Below the pieces are notes generated by a model that ran no database searches, was not told where the DNA came from, and was given only the letters and a program-made list of their open reading frames with translations. DNA of 64,000 nt. It comes from Chitinophaga pinensis. Its GTDB lineage: Bacteria > Bacteroidota > Bacteroidia > NS11-12g > UBA955. The translations under genes and the position numbers were made by a program. Numbering within the stretch: position 1 is the first letter of the stretch; each line of letters begins with the position of its first letter. Shown piece by piece: positions 53,384 to 61,550 of the stretch. Location: the NCBI GenBank assembly GCA_945888525.1, contig CAMDAF010000002.1, positions 62,001 through 126,000 on the forward strand, in the 5' to 3' direction.

Positions 53384-53391
53384 CAAAACTA
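53384..53391 (-). promoter_or_regulatory. -7 box for nrdJ
   Basis: CAAAACTA on plus reads TAGTTTTG on minus, about 77 bases before the ATG. A TTG (53409-53407) upstream has only 15-base spacing, so the promoter is tentative. Confidence 0.35.
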
Positions 53392-53421
53392 ATCCAATCA
53401 GACGTACAATTTAAAAAGTAC

Positions 53422-53476
53422 TTTTCCACAAAAATCCTAGAACCCTTACGGACCTTAATTGTGGCATTGTTGAAAA
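53422..53476. promoter_or_regulatory. DnaA-box-like 9-mers upstream of nrdJ
   Basis: TTTTCCACA (53422-53430, one mismatch to TTATCCACA) and TGTTGAAAA (53468-53476, two mismatches on the reverse strand) lie in the 252-base gap between nrdJ and the GGGPS gene. No other gene is supported in this gap. Confidence 0.3.
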
Positions 53477-53559
53477 CAAAAAACCACCAATATTTACTTG
53501 ATTTTTTGAAAAATTGCTTTACCTTTACCATCACAAATAAATACTTCTTCGTTTGATTC

Positions 53560-54315
53560 ATGTCTAATTTCTTATTCAATCTATATCAACTTATAAATGA
53601 GGGTAAAAAGGCCCTCGCTGTCCTTATTGACCCTGATCAAGACGAAGAAAGTGTATTAAATATTGCACAGCTCTGCCAGATTAATTCTGTGGAATTTATT
53701 TTTGTAGGAGGTAGCCTAACCACTGCAGGTGTTTTGTCTGATACAATTAAAAACATCAGAAAAAATTACGCAGGTAAAATTTACATTTTCCCAGGGAATG
53801 AGTTCATGGTAGACAGCAGCGCAGATGGAATTTTATTTTTATCATTACTCAGTGGAAGAAACCCAGAATATCTCATTGGAAAACACTTGGTCGCCGCGCC
53901 GCTTCTTGCAGCATCAAAATTAGAAATAATTCCTACAGCCTACCTCTTGATTGACGGCGGAAAAGAAACAAGTGTTTCATACATAAGCAACACAAAACCA
54001 ATTCCTGCAGATAAGCAGGATATTGCAATGGCTACCGCATTGGCTGGAAAAATGTTAGGCATGCAATGTGTGTATATGGATGCAGGCAGCGGGGCTTTAA
54101 GTCCAATCTCTGAAAAAATGATTTCTACAGTAAAAAAAGCAGTTGATCTTCCATTGATTATTGGCGGTGGCATTAGGAATAAAAACGCTGCATCTAATGC
54201 ATACAGCGCTGGCGCTAACTTAATTGTTATTGGAAATGGCGCTGAAAATGACAGAAGTCTCATTGAGCAAATTGCCAATGTTAGGGATTCGTTTGGTGTT
54301 AAAATCGAAATTTAA
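53560..54315 (+). CDS. Geranylgeranylglyceryl/heptaprenylglyceryl phosphate synthase
   Basis: 251 residues, TIM-barrel family of GGGPS/PcrB. It joins a polyprenyl diphosphate to sn-glycerol-1-phosphate by an ether bond. Motifs: VLIDPDQ (21-27), FIFVGGSLTT, KIYIFPGNEF, YMDAGSGALSPIS and LIIGGGIRNKNAA (phosphate cup). This is an archaeal-type lipid step, found also in Bacteroidetes and Bacillota. The UbiA-type gene at 45798 is the likely next enzyme. It precedes a membrane GT-like gene by five bases. Confidence 0.93.
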   Translation: MSNFLFNLYQLINEGKKALAVLIDPDQDEESVLNIAQLCQINSVEFIFVGGSLTTAGVLSDTIKNIRKNYAGKIYIFPGNEFMVDSSADGILFLSLLSGRNPEYLIGKHLVAAPLLAASKLEIIPTAYLLIDGGKETSVSYISNTKPIPADKQDIAMATALAGKMLGMQCVYMDAGSGALSPISEKMISTVKKAVDLPLIIGGGIRNKNAASNAYSAGANLIVIGNGAENDRSLIEQIANVRDSFGVKIEI

Positions 54316-54320
54316 AATTT

Positions 54321-55769
54321 TTGAAAAAGCTTTTAGACTATATACCCTTTTTAATTTTAGGTGTATTATACACTCTTTTACCAACTCAAAACGCAAATAT
54401 AGATTCTTGGTTTTATGCAGCCTGCATTAAATACAACGCCCATTTATTTAATAGCCACCATCTTCTTTATAATATCTTAGGCAATATTTGGCATGATTTT
54501 ATATGCCTTTTTTATTCAAAAACAGATGCAATTTACTCTCTTAATTTATTAAATGCAATTTCTGCAACCATAGCACTTATGGTATTTTATAAACTGCTGT
54601 TAAGATTTGGGCAAAACAAAAAGAGTGCACAATTCTTTAGCTTAACCGTTGGCGTTTGTTTTGGTTTTATAAGATTTGCAACTGATGCCGAAACATACAT
54701 ATTGCCGGTTCTATTTTCGATACTCTCCACATATTTTTATTTTAAACCAATTCGCTATCTGAACATCGCATTCTCTGCCTTATTTGCTATGTTGGCTGTT
54801 TGTACCCATCAACTTCATATATGGTGGACTTTAGCTATTTATATCAATGTGCTTGCGAACAATGAATACTCTAAAAACAAAAAGATTTTATACTCTTTGA
54901 TCTTATTTTCTGGGGTAATTTTATATTATTTAGTCTATTTTTTTAATTTCAATAATTTAACTTTCTTGAATTTTATACTTGGCGAATACCAAAAAGGAAA
55001 TGCAGGAATTGATTTTAGCTTAAAAGCCTTAGCATTAACATTAATAAATGTTTTTCGCACCGTTTTTCAAGTCCATGGTTTCTTATACCATTTCGCTTTG
55101 AAATACAGCCTCCTAAGTTTTATAATCATATCTATTGAATTTATTCTCATTTACCTCTTGGTCATCAAACGGAAGCTTTTATTTACTGTAAAATCAATTC
55201 CCGGCAAAAGTTTTCCTAGACAATTGTTTCTGATTGCAATTATTCTGCATTTATTTTTTGCTTTTATTTCAAGTGGAAACGCCGAATTCATGGCAATGCT
55301 GCCCTTTTTATTTGTGGCTTACATAACCGTAGCCTATAATTTTCAATGCAATAAAAATGCATTTTTAATCCCAGTTGTAATTTTTATTTGGAATATTTAC
55401 TTCGGGTTGATTCCTCTAAGATTTGAGAACATAAATAAAATAAGCACACAAGTAAATTATACACGTACCCTCAAAAACGACTATTTTTTATGGTCTAACA
55501 AACCCTTAATTGAAAACAAATTAACTTACGAAACAGGCTTCTACAAACAATATAATTTTACAACCCTCGATTCAATTAATGTTTTGCTAAAAGAAGGCAA
55601 AATTGTATACACAGATTTAAGCAACACAAAAACCGCTTTTAGCAGAGAATCCATGCTAAATTCAGATTTAAAAACAAGGGCAATTGATCGCTGCGCGTTG
55701 GTAAAAGTTGACTCTTTTGAAAATTTATATGGCAAAAATTACATCTATAAAATTACATCTATAAAATAA
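54321..55769 (+). CDS. Multi-pass membrane protein, GT-C-like
   Basis: 482 residues starting at TTG, five bases after the GGGPS gene. About ten membrane helices. An acidic residue in the first loop (NANIDSWFYAACIK) and a loop DAETYILP resemble the layout of GT-C glycosyltransferases such as the ArnT/PMT group, but identity to a named family is not clear. Possible role: adding a sugar from a polyprenyl phosphate donor to a lipid. Operon position next to GGGPS fits a lipid-modifying role, as inference. Confidence 0.65.
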   Translation: MKKLLDYIPFLILGVLYTLLPTQNANIDSWFYAACIKYNAHLFNSHHLLYNILGNIWHDFICLFYSKTDAIYSLNLLNAISATIALMVFYKLLLRFGQNKKSAQFFSLTVGVCFGFIRFATDAETYILPVLFSILSTYFYFKPIRYLNIAFSALFAMLAVCTHQLHIWWTLAIYINVLANNEYSKNKKILYSLILFSGVILYYLVYFFNFNNLTFLNFILGEYQKGNAGIDFSLKALALTLINVFRTVFQVHGFLYHFALKYSLLSFIIISIEFILIYLLVIKRKLLFTVKSIPGKSFPRQLFLIAIILHLFFAFISSGNAEFMAMLPFLFVAYITVAYNFQCNKNAFLIPVVIFIWNIYFGLIPLRFENINKISTQVNYTRTLKNDYFLWSNKPLIENKLTYETGFYKQYNFTTLDSINVLLKEGKIVYTDLSNTKTAFSRESMLNSDLKTRAIDRCALVKVDSFENLYGKNYIYKITSIK

Positions 55770-55774
55770 ACTCT

Positions 55775-55782
55775 TATTTTTG
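55775..55782 (+). promoter_or_regulatory. -7 box for purK
   Basis: TATTTTTG fits TAnnTTTG and ends 13 bases before the purK ATG. Confidence 0.45.
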
Positions 55783-55795
55783 TTGACTATTTAAT

Positions 55796-56950
55796 ATGTT
55801 ACCCTCAAATAAAACCATAGGAATAATTGGCGGCGGTCAATTAGGCAAAATGTTAATTGAAGCCGGAAAACCATGGAACATTAAATATGCAATCTTAGAA
55901 ACCGAAAATGCCCCGGCATCATCTATTTCAGATATTCATATTCATGGAGAATTAAATGATGCAGATAAAATATTTGAGTTAGCCAAGGTAGCGGATGTTT
56001 TAACCTATGAAATCGAACACATCAATATTAATGCATTACACGCATTAGAAGCTGCAGGAAAAACAATTATTCCTTCGCCGAAAATTCTCGAGATCATTCA
56101 AGACAAAGGACTTCAGAAATTATTTTTTAAACACCACAACATCCCCACAACTGATTTTGAGTTGGCAGAAAACCCTGCAGAATGGGCAGATAAACTGATC
56201 AAACTTAAAGGCAATAAAGTAGCCGCAAAATTACGAAAAGGTGGATACGATGGCAAAGGTGTAGATTTAATAGATAAACAAACCATTCTTGAAGCATACA
56301 ATAAAATCCCCTTCTCTGAACCAGTCGTGCTCGAAGAGTTTGTTGAAAATGCCATTGAATTAGCTGTAATTGTGGCTAGAAACGAAAAGGGAGAAATCTG
56401 CACATTCCCAACTGTTGAAATGGAATTTGACCCGAAGGCCAATTTAGTCGAATTCCTATTTTCTCCTGCTCAAATTAATGCAGAAATTGAAGAAAAAGCC
56501 AGACAAACCGCCATGGAATGTATTTTTAAAATGCAAGGTGTCGGCATATTTGCAGTAGAGATGTTTTTAGATCAACAAAACAACATCTTTGTCAATGAGA
56601 TAGCTCCAAGGCCACACAACAGTGGACACCATACAATTGAAGCCTGTTATACCAGTCAATATGAGCAATTAAACAGAATTTTACTTGGGATGCCACTTGG
56701 CAATACCGACCTTATAAAACCATCTGCAATGATTAATTTATTAGGATTTGAAGGTGTAAATGGAGCATATGAAATTACTGGCCTTGAGCAAATCCTTAAA
56801 ATAAAAGGCGTTTATATTCACCTATACAACAAAACTGAATCTAAGTTCAAAAGAAAAATGGGGCACATAACTATACTTGGTGAGAATATGGATGAAATAC
56901 GTGTTAAAGTTGCAGATATCAGACAGCATCTTGGCATGAAACAATTATAG
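55796..56950 (+). CDS. purK: 5-(carboxyamino)imidazole ribonucleotide synthase
   Basis: 384 residues, ATP-grasp enzyme that makes N5-CAIR from AIR, ATP and bicarbonate. IIGGGQLGKMLIEAG opens the pre-ATP-grasp domain; AAKLRKGGYDGKGV, VVLEEFVE and NEIAPRPHNSGHHTIEAC are the ATP and substrate parts. purE follows 69 bases on with its own -7 box. Confidence 0.96.
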   Translation: MLPSNKTIGIIGGGQLGKMLIEAGKPWNIKYAILETENAPASSISDIHIHGELNDADKIFELAKVADVLTYEIEHININALHALEAAGKTIIPSPKILEIIQDKGLQKLFFKHHNIPTTDFELAENPAEWADKLIKLKGNKVAAKLRKGGYDGKGVDLIDKQTILEAYNKIPFSEPVVLEEFVENAIELAVIVARNEKGEICTFPTVEMEFDPKANLVEFLFSPAQINAEIEEKARQTAMECIFKMQGVGIFAVEMFLDQQNNIFVNEIAPRPHNSGHHTIEACYTSQYEQLNRILLGMPLGNTDLIKPSAMINLLGFEGVNGAYEITGLEQILKIKGVYIHLYNKTESKFKRKMGHITILGENMDEIRVKVADIRQHLGMKQL

Positions 56951-56990
56951 TCAGCTTTAATGGCATCAAATTCAACTCTAATTTATATTG

Positions 56991-56998
56991 TATATTTG
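56991..56998 (+). promoter_or_regulatory. -7 box for purE
   Basis: TATATTTG fits TAnnTTTG and ends 21 bases before the purE ATG, inside the purK-purE gap. Confidence 0.45.
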
Positions 56999-57019
56999 TA
57001 ACTTCTACTTAATTATAAA

Positions 57020-57532
57020 ATGAAAGACGTATTAATTATAATGGGATCGGATAGCGATTTACCAGTTATGAAAGAAGCAGCTATGGTTTTAGATGCATTA
57101 AATATTACCTATCATTTAACCATTGTTAGCGCGCACAGGACACCCAAAAGAATGTTTGATGTTGCTGAAAATGCCAGAGAAAAAGGATACAAATGCATTA
57201 TTGCAGGCGCAGGTGGTGCAGCACATTTACCGGGCATGACAGCAAGTATTACCGAATTACCCGTTATTGGTGTTCCAATTAAAACCTCAACTTTATCAGG
57301 AACTGACTCATTGCATAGCATTGTCCAAATGCCTCCTGGTATACCTGTAGGCACTATGGCAATAGACGGGGCAAGAAACGCTGGAATTTATGCCGCAAAA
57401 ATAATAGCTGTTGGAAGACCTGAATTATGGAATGATATCAGAAAATTCATGAAATCTCTTGAGGAACAGGTGCTTTCAAAAGCGCTTGACCTTGAAAACA
57501 AGGGGTATCAAAAATATTTGGATAAAAAATGA
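57020..57532 (+). CDS. purE: N5-CAIR mutase
   Basis: 170 residues of class I PurE, converting N5-CAIR to CAIR. Signatures: MGSDSDLPVMK at the start, SAHRTPKRM (catalytic His), AGAGGAAHLPGMTAS and GTDSLHSIVQMPPGIPVGTMAI. It ends with a four-base overlap with the following DUF3109 gene. Confidence 0.96.
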   Translation: MKDVLIIMGSDSDLPVMKEAAMVLDALNITYHLTIVSAHRTPKRMFDVAENAREKGYKCIIAGAGGAAHLPGMTASITELPVIGVPIKTSTLSGTDSLHSIVQMPPGIPVGTMAIDGARNAGIYAAKIIAVGRPELWNDIRKFMKSLEEQVLSKALDLENKGYQKYLDKK

Positions 57533-58116
57533 TCATCGAAATCGGAGAGACTTTAGTTTCTGATGAAATTTTTACAAAAAAATTTATTTGCGATTTAGAT
57601 AAATGTAAAGGTGCTTGTTGTATTGAAGGTGATAGAGGCGCCCCTATTTCTATGGCTGAAATTGAAATAATTGATGCTAATATTGAAAAAATAAAGCCAT
57701 TTATGAGTGTTAGAGGTCTTGAACTTCTAAAGTCAGAAGGTTTTCATGAAGGAACAGAAATTGATGACCCGGCAACTACTTGTTTGGATTCAGGAGAATG
57801 TGTTTTTGTATATAAAGAGAATAATGTACTTGGTTGCGCTGTTGAAAAAGCACATTTGTATGGCGAAATAGATTTTTACAAACCGATAAGCTGTCATTTA
57901 TATCCTATCCGCCTTGGCAAAGCAGGCAATAAAGAAACCATTAACTACCATGAGTGGAGCATTTGTTCAGATGCCTGTCTTTTAGGAAAAAAAATGGATT
58001 TACCGATGTTTAAATTCTTAAGAACCCCATTGGTAAGAAGCTACGGAGAGCATTGGTATAAAGAATTAGAGTTGGTTTATGAAGAATACATGAGTCAATT
58101 TCCTGATAAAATTTGA
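57529..58116 (+). CDS. DUF3109 cysteine-rich protein
   Basis: 195 residues. Conserved Cys clusters (CDLDKCKGACC, CLDSGEC, GCAVEK, ISCHLYPIR, SICSDAC) match DUF3109, a family related to zinc- or iron-sulfur-binding YkgJ-like proteins. The function is unknown; metal binding is likely. The ATG overlaps the purE stop (ATGA), so it is co-expressed with purE. Confidence 0.88.
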   Translation: MIIEIGETLVSDEIFTKKFICDLDKCKGACCIEGDRGAPISMAEIEIIDANIEKIKPFMSVRGLELLKSEGFHEGTEIDDPATTCLDSGECVFVYKENNVLGCAVEKAHLYGEIDFYKPISCHLYPIRLGKAGNKETINYHEWSICSDACLLGKKMDLPMFKFLRTPLVRSYGEHWYKELELVYEEYMSQFPDKI

Positions 58117-58140
58117 TGTTATATTAGACTAATTTAACCA

Positions 58141-58764
58141 TTGACCAGAGCTGAATTAGAAAATAAAATTAAAAAGTTTGTTCCTGAAGGCACGGAAGCA
58201 TATGCCGTTGATTTATTAATAAAATTCAAAGTTCAACTTAAGCTAAATAAACCACGCTCCAGCAAATACGGCGACTACCGATCGCCATTGCGCAGCGATA
58301 ATTACCATAGAATTACCGTTAATAAAGACCTAAATCCTTATGCTTTTTTAACGACCTTTTTACACGAGGTAGCGCATCTTGTTGCCTTCGAAAAATTCAG
58401 AAACAACATTGATCCACACGGTAAAGAATGGAAACAAGAATTTAAGGTATTGCTTCACCCAATTGTAATGCATCATCAATTACCAAGTGACATTCAGGGT
58501 GCGCTAAAAAACTATATGCAAGATCCATCTGCAAGCAGCTGTAGCGATAAAAACCTAATGAAAGTACTTGCATTATACGACAAAGATCAAAAGGTTTTTT
58601 TAGAGCAAATTCAAGAGGGCGCTTACTTTAAATTAGAAACTGGCAGGGTATTTATAAAAGGCAAAAAACTCAGGAGCTGGTACCAATGCTTTGAACAACC
58701 AAATAATAAGGAATATAGAGTAAGTGGAATTAGTAAGGTTGAAATTATTGAAAAAATAAATTAG
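58141..58764 (+). CDS. SprT-like zinc metalloprotease-domain protein
   Basis: 207 residues starting at TTG 58141; no ATG fits before the conserved part. The zincin motif is HEVAH (H75, E76, H79), followed by DPHGKEWKQEF. SprT-like proteins resemble the eukaryotic DNA-protein crosslink protease Spartan, but bacterial roles are not established. The C-terminal part has a short conserved WYQCFE segment. It may be co-transcribed with the DUF3109 gene, and converges on the pspC-like gene with a four-base overlap. Confidence 0.88.
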   Translation: MTRAELENKIKKFVPEGTEAYAVDLLIKFKVQLKLNKPRSSKYGDYRSPLRSDNYHRITVNKDLNPYAFLTTFLHEVAHLVAFEKFRNNIDPHGKEWKQEFKVLLHPIVMHHQLPSDIQGALKNYMQDPSASSCSDKNLMKVLALYDKDQKVFLEQIQEGAYFKLETGRVFIKGKKLRSWYQCFEQPNNKEYRVSGISKVEIIEKIN

Positions 58765-58979
58765 AGATCCCAAACAGCGGTTCGTTTTTCTCTAACATAA
58801 TTTTTCATATTTATCCAAAAGGCCAAAATCATGTAAATAATGACTGGTGAACCCAAGGTTAGAAAACTAGTGTAAATAAAAAAAACTCTTATTCTGCGGG
58901 TGCTTAGTCCTATCCTTTCACCTATTTTGGTGCAAACCCCATAAGCAGTTTGTTCAATCAAAGATTTAAAAATAAGCAT
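58761..58979 (-). CDS. Small PspC-domain membrane protein
   Basis: 72 residues. TAYGVCTKIGERIGLSTRRIRV matches the PspC opening and one or two membrane helices follow. PspC proteins relate to the phage-shock envelope stress response, though small single-domain forms in Bacteroidetes are uncharacterised. A TATATTTG box on the minus strand (58991-58984) ends four bases before the ATG. Confidence 0.88.
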   Translation of the reverse strand: MLIFKSLIEQTAYGVCTKIGERIGLSTRRIRVFFIYTSFLTLGSPVIIYMILAFWINMKNYVREKRTAVWDL

Positions 58980-58983
58980 TATT

Positions 58984-58991
58984 CAAATATA
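58984..58991 (-). promoter_or_regulatory. -7 box adjoining the PspC start
   Basis: CAAATATA on plus reads TATATTTG on minus, with only four bases to the ATG at 58979. This predicts a leaderless transcript. Confidence 0.45.
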
Positions 58992-59004
58992 GTATAAAAA
59001 CCAT

Positions 59005-60270
59005 TTAGGTTTTTAATTTTTTCTTTTTAGCACTTGGAAAAAGTATATTATTGAGTATCAATCTATAACCAGGGCTATTTGGAAATAGAGACAAGTTGGT
59101 GGGTGGCTCTTCTATTAGATGTTGGTAATCTTCTGGGTCATGTCCACTATAAAAAGTCCAAGTTCCTTTGCCCATATTTCCATGAATATATCTAGCTTCA
59201 TCTAGGGCCTTATTTTCACCTAAAATCAAAACCTCACTCTTTATATATTGCTTTTTGAAAGCAGTTGTTTGACCCATAAATCCCTTTATGGTTTGAGAAT
59301 GATTTTGACACAACATTGACGGAACAACATCCCATTTCGCACTAAAATCAAACAAACCAAACATGTCATTATTTTCGGTAACCGACATATGGCTTAAAGT
59401 ATTGTCAATGCTTGCATGTTCATAGGCAATAGGATTGGTCTCCAAAAGAAAATCCTTAAAAGCAAATGTGTTGTTGTAATTAATTTTTTCTTGTGCGCTA
59501 GGATCCATTTCATCGCCATCAAACACCGTTTCACAAATATCTATGCCATCGGCAGCCAATGCAATATCATAGGTGTCAGATGCGCTGCACATAGCAAATA
59601 AAAATCCACCGCCTAAACAAAAATCTCTGATTTTCTTTGCAACAGCTAACTTAAGTTGTGACACTTTAGCAAATCCATGTCTTGCTGCACAAGCCTCATT
59701 GGCACTAACATCATCAACATACCAAGGCGCATTTCTATGGCTATACCAGAATTTTCCGTATTGGCCTGTAAAGTCCTCATGGTGTAAGTGAAGCCAATCA
59801 TAGGTTATTAATTTATCTTCTAAAACTTCGTCATCAAAAACTTTATCATATGGAATTTCAGCATACTCAAGCACCAATGTAACGGCATCGTCCCAAGGTT
59901 GCTTATTTTTTGGCGTATATACAGCAATCTTAGGCGATTTTAACAGCTTAACGGTCTCCATATTTACTTCAGGATTTGAAATCTCTACATGTATAGAATT
60001 GGCTTTGCTTTCTGTTATTACCTCATAACTTACACCTCTAATTTTGCATTCGTTTTCGTATGTAACATCGAAATTAAATAAAAAACTACCGCCTTCATAA
60101 TTCAAAAGCCAATCAACCTCACCGCCCTTATTCAATATCCAATATGCAATTCCATATGATTTTAAATGGTCTTTTTGGGTCAGATTCATTGGAATCAAAA
60201 TTTGAAGCCCAAGTATAGTTTGAGAACAAAAAATGAAGATTATGCTAAATAATAAATGTCTAATTTTCAT
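59005..60270 (-). CDS. Secreted protein annotated in relatives as 'asparagine synthetase B'
   Basis: 421 residues from the ATG at 60270, which gives a signal peptide (MKIRHLLFSIIFIFCSQTILG). The core (SPKIAVYTPKNKQPWDDAVTLVLEYAEIPYDKVFDD, YDWLHLHHEDFTGQYGKFW, GGGFLFAMCSASDTYDIALA) looks like a class I glutamine-amidotransferase-type or DJ-1-like fold. It does not have the Ntn Cys start of true AsnB, so the AsnB name should not be trusted. Four-base overlap with crcB. The role is unknown. Confidence 0.75.
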   Translation of the reverse strand: MKIRHLLFSIIFIFCSQTILGLQILIPMNLTQKDHLKSYGIAYWILNKGGEVDWLLNYEGGSFLFNFDVTYENECKIRGVSYEVITESKANSIHVEISNPEVNMETVKLLKSPKIAVYTPKNKQPWDDAVTLVLEYAEIPYDKVFDDEVLEDKLITYDWLHLHHEDFTGQYGKFWYSHRNAPWYVDDVSANEACAARHGFAKVSQLKLAVAKKIRDFCLGGGFLFAMCSASDTYDIALAADGIDICETVFDGDEMDPSAQEKINYNNTFAFKDFLLETNPIAYEHASIDNTLSHMSVTENNDMFGLFDFSAKWDVVPSMLCQNHSQTIKGFMGQTTAFKKQYIKSEVLILGENKALDEARYIHGNMGKGTWTFYSGHDPEDYQHLIEEPPTNLSLFPNSPGYRLILNNILFPSAKKKKLKT

Positions 60271-60629
60271 TTTGCTAAATAAAATCCAATACCACACAGA
60301 ATTAATCCCAAAATATTGCTAAGTCCCAAATAAATAAATGCCAAAGCCAATTGATTATTTTTAATCAAATTAACAAATTCTAGTGCAAATGAGGAAAAGG
60401 TTGTGTAGCCGCCCAAAACCCCGGTAATTCCAAATAAAATCACTTGCTCATTCCATTTAAATTTAAGCGCTAAAGCGGCTAAAATTCCAATTAAAAAACA
60501 GCCAATTAAATTGGTGGCAAATGTGCTAACAGGAAAATCAGTGCCATTGTGTTTTCCCATTAATATTTGAAACAAATATCTAATTGTTGCACCAATACCG
60601 CCACCTAAAAAAACATAAAAAAAGTTCAT
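60267..60629 (-). CDS. crcB: Fluoride exporter CrcB/Fluc
   Basis: 120 residues with four membrane helices. Fluc signatures GGGIGATIRYL, TFATNLIGCFLIG and GGYTTFSSFALE are complete. Fluc channels export fluoride and act as antiparallel dimers. No fluoride riboswitch is recognised upstream, where the gene is preceded directly by the RmlD-type gene (three-base gap). Confidence 0.94.
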   Translation of the reverse strand: MNFFYVFLGGGIGATIRYLFQILMGKHNGTDFPVSTFATNLIGCFLIGILAALALKFKWNEQVILFGITGVLGGYTTFSSFALEFVNLIKNNQLALAFIYLGLSNILGLILCGIGFYLAK

Positions 60630-60632
60630 TTC

Positions 60633-61541
60633 TTAAATTTTAGGTAATTGTGATTTCAATACCGTCAAACCTTCTTCAAAACTATGCGGCTCATAGCCCA
60701 ATTCTTCGCGCGCTTTATCGATTATAAAACCCGTTATTGGCGGACGTTTCGCCGCTTGGTTTAAAACATCAGAACTTGTAGTGGCAACGCATGATTTATC
60801 ATAACCGAAGAAATCCGCCACTCTATAAACCAATTCATCTATGCCCATGAAATCTTTTCCTGAAATATTAAATATTCCTCTAGCAAATTTAGATTCAGCA
60901 AGAAAACACCCCATGGCCAAATCTTCAGCCAAAGTTGGCGTTCTAAATTGGTCATTAACAACTTTCATAGGCTGCTGTTTTTCGAGCGCCCCTTTGGCCC
61001 ATAACACAATATTGCTGCGACTCATATCTGAAACCACTCCATATACCAATACAGTCCGAAGAATAGAATAGCACTTACATTTATCTGTAACTTCTAATTC
61101 ACCTTTGTATTTTGACCAGCCATAATAGCTCAAGGGTTTAGGGATCTCATTCTCAGACAAAGGGCCATGGGTACCATCAAAAATAAAGTCAGTTGAAATA
61201 TGAATAAGGTGCGCCCCTATTGCATTGCTTGCATTAACAAGATATTGAACAGCATTTACATTTAGTTTGTCGCATCCTTCATGGTCAGACTCACAAGCGT
61301 CAACATTGGTCATTGCCGCTGTATTTATAATGGTGTCGGGAGCGATTTCGTTTAATTTAAAATTGACTTGGGCTTCGTTTGTAATATCCAGTTCAATGTA
61401 TTGAAAATTATCTTTCTGAGGATGACGGCATAAGCCTACACCACTGCCAATAACAATTTTATCCGTTTTGGTTAAATACAGATCTATTAGTTTTTGGCCC
61501 AATAATCCATTTGAACCTGTTATAAGTACTTTCTTCTTCAT
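60633..61541 (-). CDS. RmlD-type NAD-dependent sugar-nucleotide reductase
   Basis: 302 residues of the extended SDR superfamily. The Rossmann motif is ITGSNGLLG, the catalytic YxxxK lies in YYGWSKYKGE, and STDFIFDGTHGP matches dTDP-4-dehydrorhamnose reductase. The exact sugar cannot be fixed from sequence and other rml genes are absent here. It lies between crcB and a DUF1573 gene. Confidence 0.85.
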   Translation of the reverse strand: MKKKVLITGSNGLLGQKLIDLYLTKTDKIVIGSGVGLCRHPQKDNFQYIELDITNEAQVNFKLNEIAPDTIINTAAMTNVDACESDHEGCDKLNVNAVQYLVNASNAIGAHLIHISTDFIFDGTHGPLSENEIPKPLSYYGWSKYKGELEVTDKCKCYSILRTVLVYGVVSDMSRSNIVLWAKGALEKQQPMKVVNDQFRTPTLAEDLAMGCFLAESKFARGIFNISGKDFMGIDELVYRVADFFGYDKSCVATTSSDVLNQAAKRPPITGFIIDKAREELGYEPHSFEEGLTVLKSQLPKI

Positions 61542-61550
61542 TCTCCTGTA

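Noticed and set aside
53308-53559. Cobalamin riboswitch upstream of the B12-dependent reductase
   Set aside because: No B12-box-like sequence or multi-stem pattern could be found in the gap.
53355-53579. Small open frames in both directions in the nrdJ-GGGPS gap (53355-53579 minus, 53368-53556 plus)
   Set aside because: No family resemblance or coding pattern, and they cover the likely regulatory region of two flanking genes.
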